From an uncultured Acidobacteriota bacterium (GTDB taxonomy: Bacteria; Acidobacteriota; Blastocatellia; RBC074): a DNA stretch of 64,000 nt. The stretch covers positions 1-64,000 of the forward strand of contig CADECP010000023.1 in assembly GCA_902825875.1 (NCBI GenBank), read 5' to 3'. Below the pieces are notes generated by a model that saw only the letters and a program-made list of their open reading frames with translations, was not told the DNA's origin and did no database searches. Shown in pieces: positions 34,454 through 45,688 of the stretch (position 1 is its first letter; each line of letters opens with the position of its first letter). Both the position numbers and the translations under genes were made by a program.

Positions 34454-35973
34454 TGAACTCTCACGCTCCATTGCTTGAAATGCGCGGTATCGGCAAACGC
34501 TTTCCCGGCGTTGTGGCGCTCGAAGCGGTTGATTTCCACGTCAACGCCGCAGAAGTCGTTGCGCTGCTGGGCGAAAACGGCGCAGGCAAATCCACGCTGA
34601 TGAAAATTCTCGGCGGCCTTTATCAGCCGGACGCCGGAGAGATTTTGATTGGCGGTTCGTCGGTGGCGATTCATTCGGTCAACGATTCGATTGGGTTGGG
34701 CATTGGATTCATTCATCAGGAATTGAACGTGTTGGACAATCTGGATGTCGCGGCGAATGTCTTTCTTGGCCGCGAACCGGTGATGAGCGGCGCGCTGAAA
34801 CCGTTGCGGTTGATTGATCGGCGAAAGATGAGCGCCGACACTATGGTTCACCTTCGCCGATTGGGACTGGATGTTTCGCCCGAAACGCCGCTGAGTCGGC
34901 TGTCCATCGCGCAACAGCAATTGGTGGAAATTGCCAAAGCTCTTTCGCTGGATGCGCGGTTGCTGATTATGGACGAACCGACCTCCAGTTTGACGCTGAC
35001 GGAAACGGAACGTTTGCTGGAAGTCGTCAAAGACCTTCGCGCGCACGGCGTCAGCGTGATTTACATTTCTCACCGGCTGGGCGAAGTTGCTCAAATTGCC
35101 GACCGAGCCGTTGTTTTGCGCGACGGGCGTAAGGCCGGAACTCTGGCGCGCGAAGAAATCACGCACGACCGGATGGTGCAATTGATGGTTGGGCGCGAAT
35201 TGCAGCATCGGTACGTTGCTCCACAGCACACTGCTGAAGCCGGATTCTTTGAAGTCCGCGATCTGCAAACAACTCGTTACCCCGGTCGCAAAATTTCCTT
35301 CGCGCTCGGCAAAGGCGAGATTCTGGGCTTTGCCGGATTGGTTGGAGCGGGTCGTTCGGAAATGGCGCAGGCGATTTTCGGCGTGGATGCCAAGCTGGGT
35401 GGCGATATTTTGCTTGGCGGGCAGAACGTGGCGATCAACTCTTCGCGCGATGCCATTCGGCAAGGCATTTATCTGGTTCCTGAAGATCGTCGCCAAACTG
35501 GTTTGATCGTCGAAAACACAATCCGCGAAAACATCAGCTTGCCTGCGTTGCCGCGATATGCGGTTCGCGGTTTGGTCAGTCGTGAGCAAGAACGTGCGGC
35601 GGCTGAAACTTTCAGCAAGCGACTGAATGTCAAAACCGCTTCAATCGAAACGCTGGTCAAAAACCTGAGCGGCGGCAATCAGCAAAAAGTCGTGCTGGCC
35701 AAATGGCTTCAACTCAATCCGAAAGTCATGATTTTCGACGAACCGACGCGCGGCATTGATGTCGGCGCGAAGGCGGAAATTTACGAGTTGATGCGCGGGC
35801 TGGCTGCCAACGGCGTTGGCGTCATAGTCATCAGCAGCGATATGGAAGAGATTTTGGGTTTGAGCGACCGGCTGGCAGTCATGCACGAAGGCCGCATCAC
35901 AGGCATTTTAGACCGCGAAGCCTGCACCGAAGAAAACGTCATGCGGCTGGCTGTCGGAGGACACCAACTTTAA
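34453..35973 (+). CDS. Sugar ABC transporter ATP-binding protein (RbsA/MglA type)
   Basis: A 506-residue protein with two tandem ABC domains. The first has Walker A GENGAGKST (about 38), signature LSIAQQQ and Walker B LLIMDEP. The second has the degenerate loop GLVGAGRSE (about 297), signature LSGGNQQK and Walker B MIFDEPTRG. This asymmetric pattern is characteristic of ribose/galactose-type importers. No permease gene follows; the likely binding protein is at 40618, 4.6 kb away on the same strand. The start shares bases with the stop of the regulator (TGATG). Confidence 0.93.
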   Translation: MNSHAPLLEMRGIGKRFPGVVALEAVDFHVNAAEVVALLGENGAGKSTLMKILGGLYQPDAGEILIGGSSVAIHSVNDSIGLGIGFIHQELNVLDNLDVAANVFLGREPVMSGALKPLRLIDRRKMSADTMVHLRRLGLDVSPETPLSRLSIAQQQLVEIAKALSLDARLLIMDEPTSSLTLTETERLLEVVKDLRAHGVSVIYISHRLGEVAQIADRAVVLRDGRKAGTLAREEITHDRMVQLMVGRELQHRYVAPQHTAEAGFFEVRDLQTTRYPGRKISFALGKGEILGFAGLVGAGRSEMAQAIFGVDAKLGGDILLGGQNVAINSSRDAIRQGIYLVPEDRRQTGLIVENTIRENISLPALPRYAVRGLVSREQERAAAETFSKRLNVKTASIETLVKNLSGGNQQKVVLAKWLQLNPKVMIFDEPTRGIDVGAKAEIYELMRGLAANGVGVIVISSDMEEILGLSDRLAVMHEGRITGILDREACTEENVMRLAVGGHQL

Positions 35974-35991
35974 TCAACTGAAAACTTTTCG

Positions 35992-36843
35992 ATGGCAGAA
36001 AACGAAATTATCCGATCCCAAATTCGTAATCACCCAAGTCACAACTGGGCTGCGCTGAGCGTGTTCAGCAAAACCTACCACGCAATTCGCTCGATCTTTC
36101 TCTGGATTGTCAGCGTCGCGCATTTCTTTCCGGCGTGTTCGGCGCTGGTGTTGATGGGCGCATTGATTGATCCGCGCAAAAACGACAAACCGCAACGCTG
36201 GTTGTTTCGCAATATCCTGCGACTGGCTGGCGTTGATTTCGAGGTGAAATTCGCGCCTGGCTTTGATCGTCAGCGAACAGGTTTTTTCATCTGCAACCAC
36301 ATTGATCTATGGGATGCGTTCATCATCTATTCGGCAATTCCGCAGTTCGTGCGGGGACTGGAACACGAATCACATTTCAAGATTCCGGCTTACGGCTGGA
36401 TGATGCGCCGATTCGGCAACGTGCCCGTTCCGCCTGAGGGCAATCTGGCCAAGTACAAACAGATGATGAAATTGACCAAAGAGCGATTGGATTCCGGCGT
36501 CAGCCTGATTGTTTTTGCCGAAGGCTCGCGCACCAAAGACGGCTTTGTCGGCGAATTCAATCCCGGCGCGTTTCGGATGGCGATTCAGTACGGGTATCCG
36601 ATTGCTCCGATGAGCATCGTCGGCGCTTACGAGTTCAGCAAAAAAGGCGACTGGAAATTATTTCCGTCGAAAATCACCGTCCACATGCACGACACGATTG
36701 ACACGGCGGGGCTTGGCAAAAACGATGTAGAACCATTGATGCGCCGAGTTCATTCCATCGTCGCCAAGCCGGTCAATGAATTTTACGGGGTCGCCGAAGA
36801 GCCGGTCGCCGTTGCCGCAGCTTCATTACAAGCGGCAAGTTGA
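35992..36843 (+). CDS. PlsC-like lysophospholipid acyltransferase
   Basis: A 283-residue membrane acyltransferase. The catalytic HX4D motif is CNHIDLWD (about 102-107) and the substrate motif is [10 protein letters not shown] (about 177-186), preceded by a hydrophobic segment (about 35-60). Family members acylate lysophosphatidate to phosphatidate. Its position inside a sugar-uptake operon is unexpected. The end overlaps the zone of the aldolase start (ribosome site GAGG spans the stop). Confidence 0.88.
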   Translation: MAENEIIRSQIRNHPSHNWAALSVFSKTYHAIRSIFLWIVSVAHFFPACSALVLMGALIDPRKNDKPQRWLFRNILRLAGVDFEVKFAPGFDRQRTGFFICNHIDLWDAFIIYSAIPQFVRGLEHESHFKIPAYGWMMRRFGNVPVPPEGNLAKYKQMMKLTKERLDSGVSLIVFAEGSRTKDGFVGEFNPGAFRMAIQYGYPIAPMSIVGAYEFSKKGDWKLFPSKITVHMHDTIDTAGLGKNDVEPLMRRVHSIVAKPVNEFYGVAEEPVAVAAASLQAAS

Positions 36844-36851
36844 GGAACGCA

Positions 36852-37586
36852 ATGAACATTCACGATCAAATCCGACTTGATCTGGCGTGCGCTTGCCGCG
36901 TCATCGCCAACGAAAAAATGGACGACGGCATTGCCGGTCACATCAGCATACGTGTTCCAGGCAGCGACGAACTGTGGACGAATCCTTATCCGTTTTACTT
37001 CGCCGACATCACTCCGGACGACGTGGTGCGGGTTGATATGAAAGGCCGCGTGTTGGAAGGCAAACATCAGCCGAATCCTTCGATTGATATTCACACGGCG
37101 ATTTATCGTCGCCGTCCCGAAGTCAGCGCCATTGTTCACACGCATCCGCTGTATGTGACTGGTTACAGCGCGCTCGGTCGTGAAATTGAAGCCTTCGATC
37201 AACTTGGCGCGTTCATTTTTGAAGAGCAAGCCGTTTACAACGAATTCATTGGCACTGTGTTTTCGGACGCTGGAGCAGACCCGATTGCCGAAGCTTTGGG
37301 CGCAAAGAACATTGGCGTGCTGAAAAATCACGGTTTGATTTCCGTTGGGACGGACATTCGCTTTGCGCTTGGCTACACGTTGATGGCCGAACGCGCTGCT
37401 CGAATTCAAGCGATTGCCATTCAATGTGGAGCGACCAAAGCCGATGCGCTGGATGACGAAATCGCTCGGCAAACGAAAGCCGCCAACGTAGAGCTTGGGC
37501 ATTACGAAGATACCTGGCAGGCGTTGATTCGTCGGTTGCGAAAGACCGATCCCGATTTGTTTGAAGCTGAATCCGCCGCGCGGTAG
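36852..37586 (+). CDS. Class II aldolase/adducin family protein
   Basis: A 244-residue protein with the zinc-binding HTHP (about 96-99) in AIVHTHPLYVTGYSALG, a further ligand in LKNHGLISVG and an N-terminal GHISIRVPG. The family covers fuculose-, rhamnulose- and ribulose-phosphate aldolases/epimerases and also non-sugar members. Given the sugar ABC ATPase and Gfo/Idh/MocA genes nearby, sugar-phosphate cleavage is plausible. ATG 36852 follows TGAGGAA; a TTG at 36840 would overlap the previous stop. Confidence 0.87.
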   Translation: MNIHDQIRLDLACACRVIANEKMDDGIAGHISIRVPGSDELWTNPYPFYFADITPDDVVRVDMKGRVLEGKHQPNPSIDIHTAIYRRRPEVSAIVHTHPLYVTGYSALGREIEAFDQLGAFIFEEQAVYNEFIGTVFSDAGADPIAEALGAKNIGVLKNHGLISVGTDIRFALGYTLMAERAARIQAIAIQCGATKADALDDEIARQTKAANVELGHYEDTWQALIRRLRKTDPDLFEAESAAR

Positions 37587-37726
37587 CGGCCAGCGGCGAT
37601 TTCGCCGTAACCGAAACCGATTGCATTGCGTTGTAAGTGACAGATGGCCGTTCGAGCCGTCTGCAAATTGTTTCCCGCAACTTCTCAACACAAAAAAACT
37701 GGCGTCGCCTTAACCCGGAGGAACTT

Positions 37727-39757
<2,031 letters not shown>

Positions 39758-39776
39758 ATCGAGAGGAACTCGGAAA

Positions 39777-40586
39777 ATGTCGTTACGCATCATCGCGTTC
39801 GGAGCGCATCCGGACGATTGCGAATTGAAGGCTGGCGGAGTGGCCGCGAAGTGGGCTGCCGCCGGTCACAAGGTGAAATTCGTTGCCACGACCAACGGCG
39901 ATGTTGGCCATTTTGCAATGGCGGGCGGGCCGTTGGCGCTTCGCCGCAAAGCCGAAGTTCAGCGCACGTCGGAAATTCTGGGCATTGAAATGCAGGTGCT
40001 GGACATTCACGACGGCGAATTGCTGCCGACGCTGGAAAACCGCCGCACCTTCGCGCGGCTGATCCGCGAATGGCAAGCCGACATCGTGTTGAGCCATCGC
40101 GCCTGTGATTATCATCCCGATCATCGTTACACCGGCGTGCTGGTCGAAGACGCTGCCGTGTTGGTGGCGGCTCCATTTTTCGTGACGGATGTTCCGCCGT
40201 GTCCGCGCAATCCTGTGATCCTGTATTACTCCGACAATTTTCAAAAACCCTATCCCTTTGATCCGGCGATCATCGTCGCTGTGGACGACGTGCTGGACAA
40301 AAAGCGCGCCTGCATCGAAGCGATGCCTTCGCAATTTGCCGACCGCGATTCGTGGATGGGGCGATATTTGCCCGGCGTTCCCGAAGACGACGAAGGTCGC
40401 AAAAACTTCATCCGCGATTGGTTGATAGACCGCGATGCCGATGTCGCCAGCCGTTACCGCGATGCGCTGATTCGCCGCTACGGCGAAGACGCAGGCAAAG
40501 CCGTCAAACACGCCGAAGCGTTTGAGTTGTGCCAATTCGGCGCTCAACCTACGGCGGCGGAGTTGAACGAACTCTTTCCAATGTAA
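39777..40586 (+). CDS. PIG-L family deacetylase
   Basis: A 269-residue metal-dependent deacetylase with the zinc motif AHPDD (about 9-13) and the second ligand region CDYHPDHRYTG (about 116-126). Relatives act on N-acetylglucosaminyl-inositol or malate conjugates (MshB/BshB) and on other N-acetyl sugars. Which substrate is used here cannot be said, although the flanking sugar genes suggest an N-acetyl sugar. GAGAGGAA precedes the ATG, and it lies 19 bases after the S9 gene. Confidence 0.9.
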   Translation: MSLRIIAFGAHPDDCELKAGGVAAKWAAAGHKVKFVATTNGDVGHFAMAGGPLALRRKAEVQRTSEILGIEMQVLDIHDGELLPTLENRRTFARLIREWQADIVLSHRACDYHPDHRYTGVLVEDAAVLVAAPFFVTDVPPCPRNPVILYYSDNFQKPYPFDPAIIVAVDDVLDKKRACIEAMPSQFADRDSWMGRYLPGVPEDDEGRKNFIRDWLIDRDADVASRYRDALIRRYGEDAGKAVKHAEAFELCQFGAQPTAAELNELFPM

Positions 40587-40617
40587 ACGCCACCCACTTT
40601 TTTAGGAGACTCATTTG

Positions 40618-41574
40618 ATGAATCGCAACGCAAAGTTGTTCTTTGGAATTTTGTTGGCCGTAGCTGTTTTGCTGCCCGCTGGTTGCGGACAGAAATCCGG
40701 CAAGAAGCTGGCGTTTGTCACCAACAACGCTTCGGATTTTTGGACGATTGCCCGCAAAGGAACTGAAAAAGCCGATGAAGAATTGGCCGACACCTCGGTC
40801 GAGTTCAAGATTCCTTCGGACGGAACCGCCGCCGAACAGAAACGCATCATTGACGATTTGCTGGCCAAAGGCATTGACGGCATCGCCATTTCGCCGGTTG
40901 ACCCGGCAAATCAGACCGAACTGATTAACCAGACGGCGAAACAGGCGTTGGTTGTCACACAGGATAGCGACGCTCCGAACAGTCAACGCGCGGTGTACGT
41001 CGGCACAGACAACGTCGCCGCCGGTCGCCAAGCAGGCCAGTTGTTGAAAGAAGCTTTGCCGGAAGGCGGCAAGATCGTTGTTTTTGTCGGCAAGCTCGAC
41101 GCGCAAAACGCCAAAGAACGTTTGCAAGGCATCAAGGAAGAAATCGCCGGAACTAAAATCGAAATTCTGGACACGCGAACCGACGATGCTGACCACACTC
41201 GCGCCAAAGCGAACGCAGCGGATTCGCTGGTCAAATATCCCGAAGCAGCGGCGTTTGTCGGGTTGTGGTCGTACAATGGCCCGGCGATCCTGAACGCGAT
41301 CAAAGAAGCGGGCAAAGTCGGCAAGGTGAAAATCATCTGCTTTGACGAAGAAGATCAGACTTTGGCGGGCGTCAAAGCCGGTGAGATCGTCGGCACGGTT
41401 GTTCAGCAACCTTATGAGTTCGGTTATCAGGCGATCAAAATCATGAAGCAAATTCTTGACGGTGACCGTTCGGGCGTCCCGGCTTCAAAACAAGCGTTTG
41501 TGCCTACGCTGATTATCAAAAAAGATAACGTCGAAGAATTCACCACGAAGCTAAACAAATTGCGCGGCAGATAA
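40618..41574 (+). CDS. Sugar-binding lipoprotein of an ABC importer (RbsB-like)
   Basis: A 318-residue periplasmic binding protein. The lipobox LLPAGC puts the acylated Cys at about 22. The body is a type I fold: IDDLLAKGIDGIAISPVDP and VYVGTDNVAAGRQAGQLL are typical of the ribose/rhamnose group, as is KIICFDEEDQTLAGVKAGEIVGTVVQQPYEFGY. It is the natural partner of the ATPase at 34453. AGGAG lies nine bases before ATG 40618. No permease gene is found between them or after this gene. Confidence 0.93.
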   Translation: MNRNAKLFFGILLAVAVLLPAGCGQKSGKKLAFVTNNASDFWTIARKGTEKADEELADTSVEFKIPSDGTAAEQKRIIDDLLAKGIDGIAISPVDPANQTELINQTAKQALVVTQDSDAPNSQRAVYVGTDNVAAGRQAGQLLKEALPEGGKIVVFVGKLDAQNAKERLQGIKEEIAGTKIEILDTRTDDADHTRAKANAADSLVKYPEAAAFVGLWSYNGPAILNAIKEAGKVGKVKIICFDEEDQTLAGVKAGEIVGTVVQQPYEFGYQAIKIMKQILDGDRSGVPASKQAFVPTLIIKKDNVEEFTTKLNKLRGR

Positions 41575-41632
41575 GCACAGGCTACCCGTTCAACTTATAC
41601 TGTTCAGTAGCCCGACACGTTATGCCGTGTCA

Positions 41633-41695
41633 GTAGCCCGACCGTAAGAGAGGGCATAGTTTCAGTAAATAAGCCCTTGCTCACGCGCGGGCTAC
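41633..41695. repeat. Imperfect palindromic element in the gap before the Gfo/Idh/MocA gene
   Basis: Arms 41633-41655 and 41673-41695 (23 bases) share a perfect GTAGCCCG/CGGGCTAC end and further matches inward. Just before it, a second copy of CAGTAGCCCGAC occurs with a GACACG/CGTGTC hairpin. The repeated word suggests a REP-like family. Confidence 0.6.
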
Positions 41696-41744
41696 GGACA
41701 CTTGGACAAAGTCCTACCCCTTTATCAAACTTGAAAGGAACATC

Positions 41745-43268
41745 ATGGAAAAAGACAAACTCACACGAAGAAACTTCGTTGCATCAACCGCTGGCGCTTC
41801 GCTGGGAGCGATGATTCTGCCTCGCCACGTGTTGGGCGGAACCGGCTACATTGCGCCCAGCGATAAGCTCAACGTCGCAGTCATCGGCTGCGGCGGGCAG
41901 GGAGCTTCGGACGCAACTGAACTTGTCACGGCGGGCGAAAACATTGTTGCACTGGCCGATGTGGATTTCGGTTACGTGGACAAAGCCGTCGCCAACAGCA
42001 CCAAAGATCGTGACGGCAAGCCTAACGAAGCTCGCATCAAATTGCAGGAAGCTTACAACAAGGCGAAACGATACGATGATTACCGCCAGATGCTGGATCA
42101 GCAAAAAGACATTGATGCGGTGATCGTTGCCACGCCTGACCACATTCACGCGATTGCCGCCAAACATTCGCTGGAAGCGGGCAAGCACGTGTATTGCGAA
42201 AAACCGCTGACCTGGTCAGTTCAGGAATCGCGCGTGTTGCGCGAAACGGCGGCCAAGAATCCCAAGCTGATGACGCAGATGGGCAATCAAGGTCATTCCA
42301 ACGACGAAGCCAGACTCATCAACGAATGGATTCAGGCGGGAATCATCGGCCCGGTCAAAGAAGTTTTTGTCTGGACGAATCGCCCTATCTGGCCGCAGGG
42401 CGTTCCGCGTCCGGCCAAAGTTCCGGTCAGCCCAGAAGGCGGCGGATTCGGCAACGATTGGACGGCGCGTTTGCTGAGCAAAGCGACCGCCAGTTCGTTG
42501 AGTGCGTTTGAATCGAAACCATCAACTTTGAATTGGGATTTGTATCTTGGCCCGGCGCCGGAAGTCCCGTTCCATCCGATTTATCATCCGTTCAACTGGC
42601 GCGGTTGGGTTGATTGGGGAACAGGCGCGTTGGGCGATATGGCGGCGCATTTGATTGATCATCCGTACTGGGCGCTGGATTTGCGCTACCCCGAAACCGT
42701 CGAAGCGACTTCGACTCCTTGGGGCGAAGACAACAAACGTATGCCGGTCAGCCATCCGTTGGCGACTCAGGTTATTTATCAGTTCCCGGCGCGCGGCAAA
42801 CAACCCCCAGTCAAGATGACTTGGGTTGATGGCGGCTTGATGGCTCCGCGCCCGTCGTTTCTGCCAGACAACATCAAACTGGAACGCGGCGGCGGAGTGA
42901 TTTTCGTCGGTTCCAAAGGCATCTTGATGCACGAAACTTACGGCGAAAAACCGCGCCTGTTCCCGGAAAGCCTGATGGAAGCCGCGAAGAAAGTGCCGCA
43001 GAAAATCGAACGTGTTGCCTTCCGAAACGAAAAAGACAAACCGCTGCACCGCGTGCAATTCGCCAACGCCTGCAAAGGCAAAGCGAAACAGGTTTGTCCG
43101 TTTGAATATGCTTCGCGGCTGACCGAAACCATGCTGCTCGGCATCGTGGCGCTGAAAACCGGCCAGGGCGAATTGATTCGCTGGGACGGCGAAGCAGGCA
43201 AAGTCACCAACAACGACAAAGCCAATCAGCATTTGCACCGCGAATATCGCAAAGGCTGGACGCTGTAA
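41745..43268 (+). CDS. Tat-exported Gfo/Idh/MocA family oxidoreductase
   Basis: The 507-residue protein begins with a twin-arginine signal ([18 protein letters not shown]). The Rossmann loop [11 protein letters not shown] lies at about 47-57, and [32 protein letters not shown] contains the EKP motif of the family. [18 protein letters not shown] is part of the sugar-binding sheet. It would be a periplasmic NAD(P)-containing sugar dehydrogenase or related enzyme, exported folded with its cofactor. AAAGGA precedes the ATG. It ends the sugar run. Confidence 0.92.
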   Translation: MEKDKLTRRNFVASTAGASLGAMILPRHVLGGTGYIAPSDKLNVAVIGCGGQGASDATELVTAGENIVALADVDFGYVDKAVANSTKDRDGKPNEARIKLQEAYNKAKRYDDYRQMLDQQKDIDAVIVATPDHIHAIAAKHSLEAGKHVYCEKPLTWSVQESRVLRETAAKNPKLMTQMGNQGHSNDEARLINEWIQAGIIGPVKEVFVWTNRPIWPQGVPRPAKVPVSPEGGGFGNDWTARLLSKATASSLSAFESKPSTLNWDLYLGPAPEVPFHPIYHPFNWRGWVDWGTGALGDMAAHLIDHPYWALDLRYPETVEATSTPWGEDNKRMPVSHPLATQVIYQFPARGKQPPVKMTWVDGGLMAPRPSFLPDNIKLERGGGVIFVGSKGILMHETYGEKPRLFPESLMEAAKKVPQKIERVAFRNEKDKPLHRVQFANACKGKAKQVCPFEYASRLTETMLLGIVALKTGQGELIRWDGEAGKVTNNDKANQHLHREYRKGWTL

Positions 43269-43347
43269 ATTTCCTTTTGGCAAGGCAGGCGGCGAGTTGC
43301 TGTCTGCCTTCTTTTATAAACAAGAAACTTTGAGACATTCTTTTTTG

Positions 43348-43442
43348 ACAGGATTAACAGGATTTACAAGATCATCAATTCCAAAAAGGATTTTGCCCGG
43401 TTTGAATCCTGTTCATCCTGCAAAGAATCGTGTTAATCCTGT
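43348..43442. repeat. Palindromic element built from ACAGGATTAACAGGAT words
   Basis: Arms 43348-43364 and 43426-43442 are reverse complements with one mismatch in 17. Further partial copies of the AATCCTG/CAGGATT word lie in the spacer, for example at 43406-43420. It fills most of the 269-base gap between the oxidoreductase and the next gene, which otherwise holds nothing I recognise. Confidence 0.7.
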
Positions 43443-43537
43443 TTCAAAGATTTCTGCTTTGATTTAAGAAATCCGCTGAACTCCGCAAGCACTCGTACCT
43501 CCGATCTCGGAGGGAATTTCTTTCAGGAGAAAATCCG

Positions 43538-43915
43538 ATGAATCGCAAATACATGTTCCTTTCTGCTTGTCTGGTGTTGGCCTTGGCCACGTTGGCTTTG
43601 GCGGCGGATGTTTCCGGCAAATGGACGGCTCAGGTTCCAGGTCGCGGTGGCCAGACGGTTGAAACCACCATTACGTTGAAAGCCGAAGGCGACAAGCTCA
43701 CCGGCACGATTTCCAATCCGCAGGGCGAATCCGCCATCGCTGATGGAAAAGTCAGTGGCGACGACATCTCATTCACGGTAACGCGCGAGTTTCAGGGCAA
43801 TTCCTTCAAGATGATTTACAAAGGAAAAGTCGCTGGCGAAGAAATCAAATTCACGCGCACCATCGAAGGCCGGGACGTGCCTCCGACGGAGTTCACGGCC
43901 AAGAAAGCCAAGTAA
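43538..43915 (+). CDS. Small secreted protein of unknown function
   Basis: A 125-residue protein with a clear signal peptide (ending LALA-AD). The mature part is an all-beta pattern: GKWTAQVPGRGG, then TTITLKAEGDKLTGTISNPQGE, ISFTVTREFQGNSFKMIYKGKVAGEEIKFTR. This resembles small lipocalin-like or barrel proteins that are common but uncharacterised in Acidobacteria. CAGGAGAA precedes the ATG. No partner is obvious. Confidence 0.8.
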   Translation: MNRKYMFLSACLVLALATLALAADVSGKWTAQVPGRGGQTVETTITLKAEGDKLTGTISNPQGESAIADGKVSGDDISFTVTREFQGNSFKMIYKGKVAGEEIKFTRTIEGRDVPPTEFTAKKAK

Positions 43916-43918
43916 ACT

Positions 43919-43954
43919 CTTTGGAGTGTTGCGGCTGGACGCAACACTCCAAAG
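43919..43954. terminator. Perfect 15-bp hairpin after the small secreted protein gene
   Basis: Stem 43919-43933 with 43940-43954 and a 6-base loop, four bases after the stop codon. It has no T run, so it may act as terminator, stabiliser or REP unit. Confidence 0.6.
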
Positions 43955-44013
43955 CAATGTTTGATGGTAACTACTCAGGCTATCGAATGTTTTGTCCTGA
44001 AAGACATGAAACA

Positions 44014-44102
44014 GATAACGGAACAAACGGAAATAACGGAACGGGCGGAATCTTTGCCTTTTCTTTTCCGTTTATTCGGTTATTTCCGTTTGTTCCGTTA
44101 TC
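44014..44102. repeat. Palindromic element built from AACGGAA/AATAACGG words
   Basis: Arms 44014-44049 and 44067-44102 (36 bases) match over their first 24 positions and most of the remainder, with a 17-base pyrimidine-rich loop. Like the elements at 4603 and 43348 it is an inverted repeat made of shorter repeated words. Confidence 0.7.
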
Positions 44103-44163
44103 TCTAAAAACCTTTTCTAAACAGATGGTTTGATGGCCTGAGCAGTTACGTTTGATGTAAGTA

Positions 44164-45600
44164 ATGAACAAACTCTCGCCGATTTCTACCCGCCTTTTGT
44201 TTTCTGTCCGCTCGGCTTTTCTGTTGGCGGTTTTGATTGCCGGTTTGATCGCTCAAACGCCGCCACGCCAGATTCGTCACACCATTTATTCCGAAGCTCA
44301 GCCGCTGGTGCAGTTGATGGATGAAGTTTTGCCCGCTGAATTGAAAGGGAAATCGTCTGACGAACAATCGAAGCGTTGGCCGGAGTGGGTGAAGTCGCAA
44401 GATGCCGCCGTTCGCGTGCGATTGCGGCAAGGCGACGAAGACACGATGTTGAACTTTTTGCTGTTCGGAACTTCGTTCACCAAACAGCCGCGCGTTTCCG
44501 CAGCCGAACTCGCTCAACTGAAACTGCTTCAATCAACTGAATCCGCGAGCAAAAGTTTCAATGCGCGTCTCGAAGACTTTTTGAAAGGGGTTGCCGCGCC
44601 GGGAACGAATGAGCGATTACTGTTTTCGCGCAAGCTGATGATGCAGCTTGGTCTCAAATTCCAGACGGCAGAAAGCAAAGCCAGGCTGCGAGCGTATTTG
44701 TTGGCTGGTTTGGCGCGCGTGTTGAACGAGCAGGACGGGTACCGCAAAGCCATCGAAACGGCTCGGTTGCAGGGAGGCGCCAATGAAGAATTTGTCGAAC
44801 GTTCCAAGCTTTATCGAACGCGCGGTTTGTCGTTGGACACGACGCTGTCGCCGAATTTTGCCATCGAAGAATCAATCAAGGCGCTGAAAGCTCAGGGATT
44901 GTTTGCCGCCGACAGCATCAAACGAATCGCCATCGTCGGACCCGGACTGGATTTCACGGACAAAGCCGCTGGCTACGATTTTTACCCGGAGCAAACGATT
45001 CAGCCCTTTGCCGTGATTGATTCGTTGCTGCGCGCCGGTTTGTCGAAGGTGGAAAGTTTGCAGGTGACAACCTTCGACCTCAGCCCGCGTGTATTGGAGC
45101 ATTTGAAAGCTGCGCGGCAAAAAGCCGTTCGCGGAATCAGTTACACCGTACAGCTACCACACGATCCGAATGCGAAATGGACTCCGCAATGGTTGAGTTA
45201 TTGGCAAAACTTCGGCGATCAAATTGGCAAAGCTTCGACGCCTGTGGCTGTGCCTGCCGGGCTGGGTGAGATGAAAGTGCGCGCGGTGAAAATCAATCCG
45301 GCCATCGTCAAACTGATTTCGCCGGTTGATCTGAACATTGTGTTTCAGCGTTCGACACAAACGGAAAACTTCGACTTGATTGTCGCCACCAACATCCTGG
45401 TTTATTACGACGTGTTCGAACAGTCGCTGGCATTGTCGAACATCGAAAGTCTGCTGCGACCCGGCGGAGTGTTGCTTTCAAACAATGCGCTGCTGGAATT
45501 GCCTGTGCTGAAGATGAAGTCGGTTGGCTATCAAACGACCGTGTATTCCGACCGAACCGACGATGGCGATCACATCGTCTGGTATCAGCGGAAGCAGTGA
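44164..45600 (+). CDS. Exported protein with a methyltransferase-like C-terminal domain
   Basis: A 478-residue protein with basic residues and a hydrophobic segment at the start (about 17-31, then AQT), so it is probably secreted or anchored. Residues about 255-470 read like a class I methyltransferase: IKRIAIVGPGLDFTDK as a SAM-loop equivalent, then FDLIVATNILVYYDVFEQSLALSNIESLLRPGGVLLSNN, which is close to the CheR-type post-motif. The middle part is helical and unassigned. Export of a SAM enzyme would be strange, so it may have lost activity or bind another ligand. I cannot name a function. Confidence 0.6.
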   Translation: MNKLSPISTRLLFSVRSAFLLAVLIAGLIAQTPPRQIRHTIYSEAQPLVQLMDEVLPAELKGKSSDEQSKRWPEWVKSQDAAVRVRLRQGDEDTMLNFLLFGTSFTKQPRVSAAELAQLKLLQSTESASKSFNARLEDFLKGVAAPGTNERLLFSRKLMMQLGLKFQTAESKARLRAYLLAGLARVLNEQDGYRKAIETARLQGGANEEFVERSKLYRTRGLSLDTTLSPNFAIEESIKALKAQGLFAADSIKRIAIVGPGLDFTDKAAGYDFYPEQTIQPFAVIDSLLRAGLSKVESLQVTTFDLSPRVLEHLKAARQKAVRGISYTVQLPHDPNAKWTPQWLSYWQNFGDQIGKASTPVAVPAGLGEMKVRAVKINPAIVKLISPVDLNIVFQRSTQTENFDLIVATNILVYYDVFEQSLALSNIESLLRPGGVLLSNNALLELPVLKMKSVGYQTTVYSDRTDDGDHIVWYQRKQ

Positions 45601-45620
45601 GCGAGCAAAACAAGCGACTG

Positions 45621-45659
45621 AAAAAATGGCGGGGCTTTGTACAAGCCTCGCCATTTTTT
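45621..45659. terminator. Bidirectional rho-independent terminator
   Basis: A 17-bp stem (45621-45637 with 45643-45659) with one G-T type mismatch, a 5-base loop, an A6 start and T7 end. It sits between the convergent genes ending at 45600 and 45689 and works in both directions. Confidence 0.9.
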
Positions 45660-45688
45660 TCAGCACCTAAAAAACGCAAGTGCGATTT

